Positions 17,414 through 25,011 of a DNA stretch of 64,000 nucleotides are shown here, in pieces (the first letter of the stretch is position 1; each line of letters begins with the position of its first letter). The notes beneath the pieces are model-generated. The model ran no database searches, had not been told where the DNA came from, and saw only the letters and a program-made list of their open reading frames with translations. The stretch is from Amorphoplanes friuliensis DSM 7358 (lineage in GTDB: Bacteria; Actinomycetota; Actinomycetes; Mycobacteriales; Micromonosporaceae), in the NCBI RefSeq assembly GCF_000494755.1, contig NC_022657.1:4254001-4318000 (forward strand). The letters are read 5' to 3'. The position numbers were made by a program, and so were the translations under genes.

Positions 17414-17962
17414 CTATCCGGTTCCGACCAGCTCGGTCGCCAGATCCACGGCGACCCGGGCGCGCGCGGGCGCGTCCGGCCGTCCGGCCACCGCGTAGAG
17501 GCTCTCGACCACGAGCCACAGGCGGTCGGCCAGCGTGTCGTCCCGGCTCAGATCCCGGATCTGCTGCTCGGTGCTCGCCAAATAGTCCCGGGCGATCCGG
17601 TCCGGCGCGTCGTCACCGGTGGGGAATTCCGTCAGGTAGTTGCGCATCGCGCACCCCCGGAAGCCCGGCTCCCGGACCCGGTCGGCGATCTCGCCGAGCA
17701 CAGCGATCAGCGCTTCCTCCGGCCCTCGGGCTCCCTGCACGGCCCGGCCGGTCGAGCGCTCCCGCTCCCCACGGACCAGTGACAGGTACGCCGCCACAAG
17801 ATCGGTCTTCGCCGGGAAATGGGTGTAGAGCAGGTTCTTGCCGCAGCCGGCCGCCTCGACGACCTGAGCCATGCCGACGGCGCGGATCCCCTGCGTGTAG
17901 AAGAGCGGTGCCGCCGCCGCCACGATCCGTTCCCGGGTGCCTGGTGCTGCCGTGCGTGCCAT
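17414..17962 (-). CDS. TetR-family transcriptional regulator
   Basis: A 182-residue TetR/AcrR repressor. The N-terminal helix-turn-helix reads RERIVAAAAPLFYTQGIRAV, then MAQVVEAAGCGKNLLYTHF and the Lys-Thr-Asp of the second half (PAKTDLVAAYL). The C-terminal half is variable, as expected for the ligand domain, and includes a Cys in GFRGCAMRNYL typical of the YxaF/LmrA-like subgroup. It diverges from the thiolase gene, and the 83-bp gap holds two 16-bp palindromes that are likely its operators. It probably represses itself and the thiolase. The inducer is unknown. Confidence 0.88.
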   Translation of the reverse strand: MARTAAPGTRERIVAAAAPLFYTQGIRAVGMAQVVEAAGCGKNLLYTHFPAKTDLVAAYLSLVRGERERSTGRAVQGARGPEEALIAVLGEIADRVREPGFRGCAMRNYLTEFPTGDDAPDRIARDYLASTEQQIRDLSRDDTLADRLWLVVESLYAVAGRPDAPARARVAVDLATELVGTG

Positions 17963-17975
17963 GTGGCAAATATAA

Positions 17976-17991
17976 CGGACCGATCAGTCCG
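17976..17991. promoter_or_regulatory. TetR-type operator 1 (imperfect palindrome)
   Basis: CGGACCGATCAGTCCG is a 16-bp dyad with one mismatched pair. It lies 14 bases upstream of the TetR start codon and matches the second site (18007-18022) at all but one base. The two centres are 31 bp apart, about three helical turns, which would place both sites on the same DNA face. Confidence 0.72.
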
Positions 17992-18006
17992 CCACTCTCG
18001 TAGTAT

Positions 18007-18022
18007 CGGACCGATCGGTCCG
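18007..18022. promoter_or_regulatory. TetR-type operator 2 (perfect palindrome)
   Basis: CGGACCGATCGGTCCG is a perfect 16-bp palindrome 23 bases upstream of the thiolase ATG, just before its GGAGG ribosome-binding site (18035-18039). The position suggests that a bound repressor would block the thiolase promoter or early elongation. Confidence 0.75.
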
Positions 18023-18045
18023 TCACGTCTCAGCGGAGGTGCACC

Positions 18046-19227
18046 ATGCGAGATGCAGTCATCGTCGAAGCCGTTCGCACACCGGTCGCCAAGGGCAAGC
18101 CCGGCGGCGCGTACGCGGACATCCACCCCGTCGACCTCCACGCCCATGTCCTGCGTGCCGCGGTCGACCGGCTGGGACTCGATCCCGCCGAGGTCGACGA
18201 CGTCATCGGCGGCACGGTCGGGCAGGTCGGCGAGCAGAGCACCAACAACACCCGGCTCGCGGTGCTGGCCGCGGGTTTCCCCGAGTCGGTGCCCGGCACG
18301 ACCGTCGACCGCCAGTGCGGCAGCAGCCAGCAGGCGTTGAGCTTTGCCGCCCAGGGGGTCGCCGCCGGTGCCTACGACATCGTGATCGCGTCCGGCATGG
18401 AATCGATGAGCCGCGTACCGATCGGCAGTTCTGCCCTGGCCGGCGGGACCCGGGCCTTCGTCGGCGGTCCGGCGGTCGCCGCGCGTTACCCCGGTGGCCT
18501 CGTCCCGCAGGGTGTGAGCGCCGAGCTCATCGCCCGCAGATGGGGTCTCACGCGTGTCCAGCTCGATGAGTTCGCCGCGACGAGTCACCAGCGGGCGGCC
18601 GAGGCGTGGAAACAGGGGCGGTTCGCGGAGCAGATCGTGCCGATGGCCGGCCTGGAGACCGACGAGACGATCCGTCCGGGCACGACCGTCGAGACTTTGG
18701 CCGGTCTCCGCACGGCCTTCGCCGACGAGCGCTGGGAGCAGCGGTTCGGCGCCATCGACTGGAAGGTCACCGCCGGCAACTCCAGCCCGGTCAACGACGG
18801 CGCCGCGGCCCTGGTGGTCACCACGAGTGAGATCGCCCGGCAGCGCGGCTGGCGTCCACGCGCCCGCGTCCACACCGCCACGGCCGTCGGTGACGACCCG
18901 ATCCTGATGCTCACCGGCATCATCCCGGCGACCGCCAAGGTGCTCGCCCGCGCCGGGCTCACCCTGGCCGACATCGACGCGTTCGAGGTCAACGAGGCGT
19001 TCTCGTCCGTGGTCCTGGCCTGGCTGGCCGAGACCGGCGCCGACCCGGCGAAGGTCAACATGGACGGTGGTGCGATCGCCATCGGTCACCCGCTCGGCGC
19101 GAGCGGGGCCCGGCTGGCGACCACGCTGCTCGGAGTCCTGGACCGGACCGGCGGCCGTTACGGGCTGCAGACGATGTGCGAGGCGGGCGGCACCGCCAAC
19201 GCGACCGTCATCGAGCGACTGGGCTGA
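18046..19227 (+). CDS. Thiolase (acetyl-CoA acetyltransferase family)
   Basis: A 393-residue thiolase. It shows the nucleophilic Cys in VDRQCGSSQQAL (about residue 91), NEAFSSVVLAWLAE, the His of GGAIAIGHPLGASGAR and the second catalytic Cys in MCEAGGTANATV. Thiolases condense two acyl-CoAs or cleave 3-ketoacyl-CoA in fatty-acid breakdown. The Q-C-G-S-S-Q-Q form around the nucleophile is that of steroid/fatty-acid degradative thiolases rather than the PhaA type. A clear GGAGG precedes the ATG. Control by the divergent TetR through two palindromes is likely. The 3' end overlaps the convergent transporter ATPase gene by 20 bases. Confidence 0.92.
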   Translation: MRDAVIVEAVRTPVAKGKPGGAYADIHPVDLHAHVLRAAVDRLGLDPAEVDDVIGGTVGQVGEQSTNNTRLAVLAAGFPESVPGTTVDRQCGSSQQALSFAAQGVAAGAYDIVIASGMESMSRVPIGSSALAGGTRAFVGGPAVAARYPGGLVPQGVSAELIARRWGLTRVQLDEFAATSHQRAAEAWKQGRFAEQIVPMAGLETDETIRPGTTVETLAGLRTAFADERWEQRFGAIDWKVTAGNSSPVNDGAAALVVTTSEIARQRGWRPRARVHTATAVGDDPILMLTGIIPATAKVLARAGLTLADIDAFEVNEAFSSVVLAWLAETGADPAKVNMDGGAIAIGHPLGASGARLATTLLGVLDRTGGRYGLQTMCEAGGTANATVIERLG

Positions 19228-19948
19228 ACCCGAACGGCAGCTCGAGCCGGTGGGCCTTCAGCAGTTCCTCGTCGGCCAGGAGTTCGGGTGTCGGGGCGTC
19301 GGCCACGATCCGGCCGTCGTCGAGGATCACGGCGCGGGAGCAGAGCTGCAACGCGTACGGGAGGTCGTGGGTCACCATCAGCACGGTGACCGGCAGGCGC
19401 TGGAGGATCTCGGCGAGCTCGCGCCGGCTGGCCGGGTCCAGGTTGGACGACGGCTCGTCGAGGACCAGCAGCGAGGGCCGCATCGCCAGCACGGTGGCGA
19501 CCGCGACCCGCCGCCGCTGACCGAACGACAGGTGCTGCGGCACCTGGTCGCGGTGGGCGGCCATGTCGACGGCCTCGAGGGCCTCGTCCACCCGGGCCTG
19601 CAGCTCAGCGCCGCGCAGGCCGAGGTTGGCCGGTCCGAAGGCGACGTCCTCGGCGACGGACGGCATGAAGAGCTGGTCGTCGGGGTCCTGGAAGACGATG
19701 CCGACCCGGCGCCGGATCTCCGCCAGGCGGGCGCGGTCGGCAGCATCGACGCGCAGGCCGCCGACGTCGACCGTGCCGGCACCGCCGTGCAGGATGCCGT
19801 TGAGGTGCAGCACCAGGGTGGTCTTGCCGGCGCCGTTGGGGCCCAGCAGTGCCACGCGCTCGCCCTCGGCGACGCTGAGGTCGACACCGTGCAGGGCGAC
19901 GCTGCCGTCCGGGTAGGCGAAGGTCAGCCCGGCGATCTCCAGGCTCAT
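19208..19948 (-). CDS. nikO: Nickel/cobalt ECF transporter ATPase (NikO/CbiO)
   Basis: A 246-residue ABC ATPase with Walker A GPNGAGKTT, Q loop FQDPDDQLF (the DDQ form is typical of ECF-transporter ATPases), signature LSFGQRRRVAVA, Walker B LLVLDEP and switch His in THDLP. The signature has F in place of the usual S/G at its third position. It energises the transporter encoded by the three upstream genes, and its ATG overlaps the end of the Q subunit (ATGA). A longer frame runs into that gene, but the ATG at 19946-19948 gives the normal length. The name follows the nickel reading of the operon; CbiO would apply if the substrate is cobalt. Confidence 0.9.
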   Translation of the reverse strand: MSLEIAGLTFAYPDGSVALHGVDLSVAEGERVALLGPNGAGKTTLVLHLNGILHGGAGTVDVGGLRVDAADRARLAEIRRRVGIVFQDPDDQLFMPSVAEDVAFGPANLGLRGAELQARVDEALEAVDMAAHRDQVPQHLSFGQRRRVAVATVLAMRPSLLVLDEPSSNLDPASRRELAEILQRLPVTVLMVTHDLPYALQLCSRAVILDDGRIVADAPTPELLADEELLKAHRLELPFGFSPVAR

Positions 19949-20706
19949 CGCAGCACCGCCAGCAGCGCGATCGCGGCGGCGGCGACCGGCAGCACCGCCG
20001 ACACCGCCCAGTCCGCGGTCGTCGCGCCGCCGCCCTCGGGCCGGGGCAGGCGCCCGTCGTAACCGCGCGACACCATCGCCAGGTACACCCTCTCGCCGCG
20101 CTCGTACGCCCGCAGGAACAACGCGCCCACACCGACCGCGAACGCCTTGACCTGCCACAGAAACCTCGGATCGTAACCGCGGGACAGCCGGGCGATCCGC
20201 ATGCGCCGCGCGTCGTCGGCGAGGATGTCGAGATAGCGCAGCATGAACGTGGCGATCTGCGTGAAGACGCGGGGGCAGTGCAGCCGGTCGAGGCCCAGGA
20301 TCAGGTCGCGCATGGTCGTGCTCGCGGCGAGCAGCAGCGACGCGACAACACCGAGCGTGCCCTTGGCGAAGATGTTCCACGCGCCGTAGAGGCCGTCGAC
20401 GGACAGCGACATCCCCAGCCAGGTGATCCGCTCACCGTGACCGGCGAACGGCAGGGCCACCGCCAGCACCACGAACGGCAGCTCGATCGTCGCCCTCCGG
20501 GCCAGCCACGGTACGGGCACACGGGCGAGCGCCGTCACCACCGCGAGCAGCAGGGCGTACCCGCCGAAGGCCAGGAACTCCGTCCGCGGCGTCGCCACGA
20601 CCACGATCGTGAAGAGCAGCGTGGCCAGGATCTTCACTTCGGGGGCGAGCGCGTGCACGGGGCTGCGGTGGTCCAGGTGCAGCGGATGTGCGTGGCCCGC
20701 GCCCAT
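19945..20706 (-). CDS. nikQ: Nickel/cobalt ECF transporter transmembrane protein (NikQ/CbiQ)
   Basis: A 253-residue CbiQ-family membrane protein, the T component that couples the ATPase to the substrate subunit. It has four to six hydrophobic segments, and the cytoplasmic part shows RMRIARLSRGYDP and YLAMVSRGYDG, the two Ala-Arg-Gly/Ser-Arg-Gly coupling motifs of T components. The start ATG (20704-20706) overlaps the previous stop by one base (TGATG), indicating coupled translation. The order M-N-Q-O is that of group I ECF transporters. Confidence 0.9.
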   Translation of the reverse strand: MGAGHAHPLHLDHRSPVHALAPEVKILATLLFTIVVVATPRTEFLAFGGYALLLAVVTALARVPVPWLARRATIELPFVVLAVALPFAGHGERITWLGMSLSVDGLYGAWNIFAKGTLGVVASLLLAASTTMRDLILGLDRLHCPRVFTQIATFMLRYLDILADDARRMRIARLSRGYDPRFLWQVKAFAVGVGALFLRAYERGERVYLAMVSRGYDGRLPRPEGGGATTADWAVSAVLPVAAAAIALLAVLR

Positions 20707-21053
20707 CAGACCTTCTCGGGCGTACGCCGCCGCACGAGCCAGAACACGCCGCCGCCGATGGCGAAGGTGATCAGGACGCCGAGGACACCGGAGAGACCGG
20801 TCGACAGGTACTCGTTGTCGATGCCCTTGATGCCGTAGTCGGCGAGCGGGCTGTCCGACAGCTGGTGGTCCTGCTCCTTCTGCAGCATGCACGTGCCGCC
20901 GGTGATCTCGCCCTGGGCGTTGAACGTGCAGCCCTCACGGGCGGTCGCGTCGAGGCCGTCGGGGCTGCCGGAGGCGAAGTTGCTGACCACTCCGGCCAGC
21001 AGCAGGGCCACCAGCAGGCCACCGGCCAGGAACCATCCGAGTCGTTTGCTCAC
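20706..21053 (-). CDS. nikN: Nickel/cobalt transporter small subunit (NikN/CbiN-like)
   Basis: A 115-residue protein with one N-terminal (about 5-24) and one C-terminal (about 86-107) transmembrane segment around an extracytoplasmic loop. The loop contains SPDGLDATA, the PDGL motif of CbiN and NikN subunits. CbiN-type subunits assist metal loading of the M subunit. Two cysteines (EGCTFNAQ, GGTCML) in the loop are an extra that could form a disulfide. It overlaps its neighbours by 4 bases upstream and 1 base downstream. Confidence 0.85.
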   Translation of the reverse strand: MSKRLGWFLAGGLLVALLLAGVVSNFASGSPDGLDATAREGCTFNAQGEITGGTCMLQKEQDHQLSDSPLADYGIKGIDNEYLSTGLSGVLGVLITFAIGGGVFWLVRRRTPEKV

Positions 21054-21772
21054 GCGGCACCTCCGGAGACCGTGGCGGGCGCCGCCGGGGTGGCGACGGG
21101 CGGCGGCTTGCGGAAGCGCCGCAGCGCGTAGACGAGGTCCGGGCGGACCCGCGCCACGGTCGCCACGGTGGTCGCCGCGATCAGGCCCTCACCGATGCCG
21201 ATGAGCACGTGGGTGCCGGCCATGGTCCCGGACACCCACGGCAGCGACAGCTGCGTCGTGCCACCGAGCCAGTACTCGAACACGAACCCCTGCGAGGCGA
21301 CCACCACACCGACGATCGAGGCGATCAGGGCGGTCGCGCCGACGCCGCCCGGTGTCTTGGGCAGCAGCCGCATCAGCCCGGCGACCAGCAGGTACCCCGC
21401 GGCCGTACCGAGAATGGCCATGTTGGTGATGTTGAGCCCGAGGGCGGTCAGGCCGCCGTCGGCGAAGAGCAGGCACTGGATGATCAGGACGGTCGAGACG
21501 CACAGCGCGCCGACCCACGGTCCGACCAGGACGACGGCGAGGGTGCCGCCCAGCAGGTGACCCGAGACACCGGGCAGCACCTGGAAGTTGAGCATCTGCA
21601 CCGCGAAGATGAACGCCGCGACCAGGCCGGCCATCGGCGCCAGCTTGTCGTCGAGGTCGGCACGCGCACGCCACACGCAGAAGGCCAGGGCCAGAGCGGC
21701 GAAGACGGCAAAGATCGCCGAAACCGTGCCGTTCACGATCCCGTTGGCGATGTGCATCGCCTGAACGTCCAT
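21050..21772 (-). CDS. nikM: Nickel/cobalt ECF transporter substrate subunit (NikM/CbiM)
   Basis: A 240-residue membrane protein of the CbiM/NikM family, which binds Ni2+ or Co2+ through the N-terminal Met-His and further His residues. Several hydrophobic segments and GVSGHLLGGTLAVVLVGPW are family features. The start matters: a GGGGAGG box precedes ATG 21772, giving MDVQAMHIANG, so the metal-binding Met-His would be residues 6-7 unless the leader is removed. An internal ATG (MHIANG) would give the classic N terminus. The usual HIPDG is HIANG here. A Nur-like box about 59 bases upstream, with no sign of a cobalamin riboswitch, favours nickel. Confidence 0.88.
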   Translation of the reverse strand: MDVQAMHIANGIVNGTVSAIFAVFAALALAFCVWRARADLDDKLAPMAGLVAAFIFAVQMLNFQVLPGVSGHLLGGTLAVVLVGPWVGALCVSTVLIIQCLLFADGGLTALGLNITNMAILGTAAGYLLVAGLMRLLPKTPGGVGATALIASIVGVVVASQGFVFEYWLGGTTQLSLPWVSGTMAGTHVLIGIGEGLIAATTVATVARVRPDLVYALRRFRKPPPVATPAAPATVSGGAA

Positions 21773-21830
21773 CGGACAACCTCCCCGGTCGATCGGCACC
21801 TCCGGGTCAGCATATGGGGCTCAGTAGCAG

Positions 21831-21847
21831 TTGCAAAGCTTTGGCAA
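21831..21847. promoter_or_regulatory. Nur-like (nickel-responsive Fur family) box upstream of nikM
   Basis: TTGCAAAGCTTTGGCAA reads as TTGCAA-N5-TGGCAA. The Streptomyces Nur box is described as tTGCaa-N5-ttGCAA, so this site differs at one base. With one more base on each side it forms a longer dyad centred on AAAGCTTT. It lies in the only gap upstream of the nikMNQO operon, so a nickel-loaded Nur would be expected to repress uptake. The Nur gene itself is not in the window. Confidence 0.62.
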
Positions 21848-21873
21848 CAGCCTCGGCGGGGCTGGGATGTGGA

Positions 21874-22731
21874 TCACTTCCGGGGCGGTGCCGCCGCGGC
21901 GAGAAAACCGGCCTTGACGAGGGTCCGGCTGAACGGCCGCGTCAGCTCCGCGAGCCGCTCACACCCTTCAGAGCCCAGCACCTGGTACGCCGGGACGGCC
22001 AGCCGGTCCGTGTCAGCCTCGAGGCGCGCCCGCAGCTCGCGGCCGCTCTCGCTGAGCTCCTCACCGTCGATCAGCCCACGCTCCTGCAGCACGGCGACCT
22101 CGGCTGCCCACCGCTCCCGGCTCCACCCGCGGCTCGCCCGCAGGAACCGACCGTTGGCCTGCCCTGACGCGGCGTGCAGAACGATCGACTGCAGTCCGGT
22201 GACCCCAGCGACCAGCAGCGCGGCCACGTGCCCGTCGCCCCGGAACTCCCGCAGCAGCGTGATGGCGTGCCAGAGCTTCAGGTGCGGCTCGTCCGGCCAG
22301 TCGAGGCCGGCGTGGGCGGCGAACAGCGGCCGGCCCTCGGCGTACGCGGTGGCGGACTCCGCGGCGCGCCGGGCCAGCTCGGCGGCCTCGGCCACCTCCG
22401 GGCTCTTGACCGCGTCACCGAGCCCGCGGGTCAGCGCGGCACCGGCCGCGTCCAGCCGGGCCGCCAGAGCCGCCGCGGGTGAAGCGATCTCCCAGACCGC
22501 CGGCAGTGCCCGCGCGACCAGCCCGGGCTCGAAGTTGTAGAACGTGGCGACGACCGGCCCCGGCCCGACGGGACCGAAGACACCGCCCCGCGAGGCGAAG
22601 TAACCCGCCGTGACCGGGATGCCGAGGGCGTCGTAGCGCTCCTGCGCCTCGGGCACGAAGTAGATCATCGCGTGCAGCGGCTCGGCGAGCCGCCACGCTT
22701 CACGGGCCAGGGCGGGGGTCACGTCGGTCAT
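21874..22731 (-). CDS. SCO6745-family conserved actinobacterial protein
   Basis: A 285-residue protein resembling the SCO6745 family, common in actinomycetes and of unknown biochemical role. Recognisable features are the start AREAWRLAEPLHAMIYF, the segment AGYFASRGGVFGPV, and a helical body with the His-containing PHLKLWHAITLLREFRGDGH followed by SGQANGRFLRASRGWSRE. The C-terminal half resembles a winged helix. I used the ATG at 22731 (MTDVTP); an ATG nine bases upstream is equally possible. No operon partner is obvious, and no function is inferred. Confidence 0.75.
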   Translation of the reverse strand: MTDVTPALAREAWRLAEPLHAMIYFVPEAQERYDALGIPVTAGYFASRGGVFGPVGPGPVVATFYNFEPGLVARALPAVWEIASPAAALAARLDAAGAALTRGLGDAVKSPEVAEAAELARRAAESATAYAEGRPLFAAHAGLDWPDEPHLKLWHAITLLREFRGDGHVAALLVAGVTGLQSIVLHAASGQANGRFLRASRGWSRERWAAEVAVLQERGLIDGEELSESGRELRARLEADTDRLAVPAYQVLGSEGCERLAELTRPFSRTLVKAGFLAAAAPPRK

Positions 22732-22754
22732 GACCGCCATCCTGTCATTACCCG

Positions 22755-23936
22755 CTAGTAGGGTGCGACCGTCAGTGCCGACATCCCGGCCGCCGCGTCC
22801 ACGTCGACGCGGTTCGCCGTCGCGTCCCACGAGTCCGGCGTGAACGTCCTCCCGGCTGCTACTCCTGCGTGGCTGCGGCCGTCCACGGTGACCTGACCTG
22901 CGCCGCTGCCTACGCGGACACGCACCGGGACCGCGCCCGCGGTCCGTACGTCGAAGAGGCTGACACCGCCGCTCATCCGGACGTTCAGGGTGCCGTCCGG
23001 CCGGGGGAGGGTCAGAGCGATGCGGCCCGCGCCGCCGGTCAGATCCACACCGCCGACGCGGCCCGCGCTGAGATCGATCGTGCTGAGGTCGGCACCACCG
23101 GCCATCCGCAGGTCCCAGAGCACGGCGGCATTCAGCAGCACCTCGACCGCCTGGGCGTCACCGTCGAGCCGCAGCCGGACGCGGCCGTCCTGCTCATCGG
23201 CTCGGGGCACCACGGTGCCGGTCTCCGGAGTGCTGATCCGGTAGAGGCTGTCGCCCAGGTCCGCGGCCCGGACGGTCACCCTCTTCGCGCCGTCGATCAG
23301 GTCGAAACCGGCGGTCGTGCGGCCTTCGAGGGCCGCGGTGGCGGTGTGGGCCGCGGCGGCGGCAGCGACCGGCGGGCTCCAGCCACCGCCGTCGGCCGGC
23401 GGGCTGCCGTCCCGGCCGAGGACGATGACGGTCGCCCCGGTGAGCAGCAGCGCAACGGCGGCGACACCCGCACCGATCAACCACCGCCGGCCCGGCGCGG
23501 CGGCATCAGCCGATGCCGGTTCCAGCGTTCCGGGTGCCGCCGTTCCCGGTTGCGCGTTCCCGGCCTGCGGCGTTTCCAGCCGCGCGTTTCCGGCCTGCGG
23601 CGTTTCCGGCTGAGCGTTTCCGGCCTGTGGCGTTCCCGGCTGAGCGTTCCCGATTTGCGGCGTTTCCTGCGTGGGTTCGGTCAGGGGTGCGGGCCCGGAG
23701 CGGGGACGGCCGAGCCGGCCCAGGGCCGGGACGCGCCGCGAACGCTGGGGATCGGCGCCGGTCAGAGCCAGGGTGAGCGCCGCCTGGGCCAGCGTCGGCG
23801 TCGACCGCGGTGTGTCCGCCGCGAGCATCTCCGCGGTGACGACGGGCAGTTCGAGCGTCGGCTCGTCACCCGGCAGGGGATGGCCGGGCTCGGGCCAGTC
23901 CTGCGGTGACGAGGGGTCGCCGGTGATTCCGTGCAT
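22755..23936 (-). CDS. Membrane-anchored protein with decapeptide repeats and DUF4097-like outer domain
   Basis: A 393-residue protein with a cytoplasmic N-terminal half, one membrane helix (WLIGAGVAAVALLLTGATVI, about residue 165-185) and an extracellular C-terminal domain. Before the helix lie four 10-residue repeats of the form TPQAGNAQPE, encoded by a 30-bp tandem repeat. The outer domain is rich in short beta strands with regularly spaced Gly-Gly turns (RMAGGADLSTIDL, MSGGVSLFDVR), resembling DUF4097-type beta-helix proteins. A GGAGG box precedes the ATG at 23936. No known partner is adjacent and the function is unknown. Confidence 0.65.
   Translation of the reverse strand: MHGITGDPSSPQDWPEPGHPLPGDEPTLELPVVTAEMLAADTPRSTPTLAQAALTLALTGADPQRSRRVPALGRLGRPRSGPAPLTEPTQETPQIGNAQPGTPQAGNAQPETPQAGNARLETPQAGNAQPGTAAPGTLEPASADAAAPGRRWLIGAGVAAVALLLTGATVIVLGRDGSPPADGGGWSPPVAAAAAAHTATAALEGRTTAGFDLIDGAKRVTVRAADLGDSLYRISTPETGTVVPRADEQDGRVRLRLDGDAQAVEVLLNAAVLWDLRMAGGADLSTIDLSAGRVGGVDLTGGAGRIALTLPRPDGTLNVRMSGGVSLFDVRTAGAVPVRVRVGSGAGQVTVDGRSHAGVAAGRTFTPDSWDATANRVDVDAAAGMSALTVAPY
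23551..23670. repeat. 30-bp tandem repeat (4 units) coding for decapeptides
   Basis: Four consecutive units start at 23551, 23581, 23611 and 23641, each exactly 30 bp and differing at a few bases. The period is a multiple of three, so the repeat keeps frame and encodes TPQAGNAQPE-like decapeptides in the membrane-anchored protein. Such arrays can vary in copy number between strains. Confidence 0.8.
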
Positions 23937-24055
23937 GGTGTACCTCCATGTCGGTGCCACCGACAGGTACGCATCCGGGACGCCCGCGGATCGGAGTAAT
24001 CAGGAAATTCGCGCACCCCGCCCATCCGTACGCCACGCGGACGAACCCTGAGCCC

Positions 24056-25003
24056 TCAGCTCGTCACCCGCGCGGGACCCATCACGAAGCCCGGGTCGAC
24101 CTGCCGGGTCAGGTCCTCGCCCGTGGCGTCGTTGGCCCAGGCGTGCGCGTTGCGCAGGTGGAACTCGACCGCCTGCGCCTGGAAGCGGTCCCAGTCCCGG
24201 ACGGTCGCGTCGACCGTGGCGCGCATGGTGTCCAGGACGGCCCGGTTCTCCGGTTCGAGCCCTTCGATCGGCCCGGGGCGGCCCTGCTCGGCGGCCCGGA
24301 CGTGCCGCGAGGTGCCCAGCCAGGCGAGCAGGTCGGTGCCGGTGTGCTCCCGCAGGAAGTCCACGTCGACCGCGTCGGTGACCTTGTTGCCCACGACCGA
24401 CAGTGCGACCCCGTGATCGGCGGCGTACTGCCTGTACTGCCGGTAGACCCCGATCCCGCGTACGGTCGGCTCGCACACCACGAAGGTGTGATCGAACCGC
24501 GTGAACAGCCCGGAGGCAAAGGCGTCGGCGCCCGCTGTCATGTCGACTACGACGTACTCGTCGTCGGCGTCGGCCAGGTGGTTGAGGATCAGTTCCACCG
24601 CCCCGACCTTCGAGTGGTAACAGGACACACCGAGGTCCGACTCGGCGAATGCACCCGTACCGGCGAAGCGGATCCCGCCGGTGGTGGCGACGCAGCGGGA
24701 CCAGATCGGGTTGGTCTCCGTGACCCGCAGCAGGCGCGAACCGCGACCGGCCGGTGTGGTCTTGACCATGGCCGCAGCCGAGCTGATCAGCGGGTTCGAG
24801 CCGCGCAGGTGGTCCTTGATCTCGGTGAGGCTGTCGCCCAGAGCGTGCTGTCCGGGTGAGGCGCCGAGTGCTGGGGCGAGGTTCTGGTTGATGTCGGCAT
24901 CGAGCGCCAGCACGGTCCGCCCCTGCGCGGCGAGCTGACGGCTGAACAGGGCGGCGAGCGTGGTCTTCCCCGCGCCACCCTTTCCGACGAAGGCGATTTT
25001 CAT
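24056..25003 (-). CDS. CooC/ParA-like P-loop ATPase, putative metallochaperone
   Basis: A 315-residue deviant-Walker ATPase. It starts MKIAFVGKGGAGKTTLAALF (KGGxGKTT box) and continues VLALDADINQNLAPALG, where CooC and NifH-like proteins bind nucleotide and metal. The sequence VVDMTAGADAFASGLF matches the switch region, and DHTFVVCEPTVRGIGVYRQY matches the CooC-type loop. CooC helps insert nickel into carbon monoxide dehydrogenase, but no CODH gene is visible here. The C-terminal third has YxxxN-like conserved acidic residues I cannot assign. A Zur-like box 9 bases from the start suggests zinc-dependent control, so a zinc-related role is as likely as nickel. Confidence 0.75.
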   Translation of the reverse strand: MKIAFVGKGGAGKTTLAALFSRQLAAQGRTVLALDADINQNLAPALGASPGQHALGDSLTEIKDHLRGSNPLISSAAAMVKTTPAGRGSRLLRVTETNPIWSRCVATTGGIRFAGTGAFAESDLGVSCYHSKVGAVELILNHLADADDEYVVVDMTAGADAFASGLFTRFDHTFVVCEPTVRGIGVYRQYRQYAADHGVALSVVGNKVTDAVDVDFLREHTGTDLLAWLGTSRHVRAAEQGRPGPIEGLEPENRAVLDTMRATVDATVRDWDRFQAQAVEFHLRNAHAWANDATGEDLTRQVDPGFVMGPARVTS

Positions 25004-25011
25004 GGCGATAG

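Noticed and set aside
21773-21873. Cobalamin riboswitch upstream of nikM
   Set aside because: The gap is only about 100 bp and no B12 box is visible; a Nur-like dyad is present instead.
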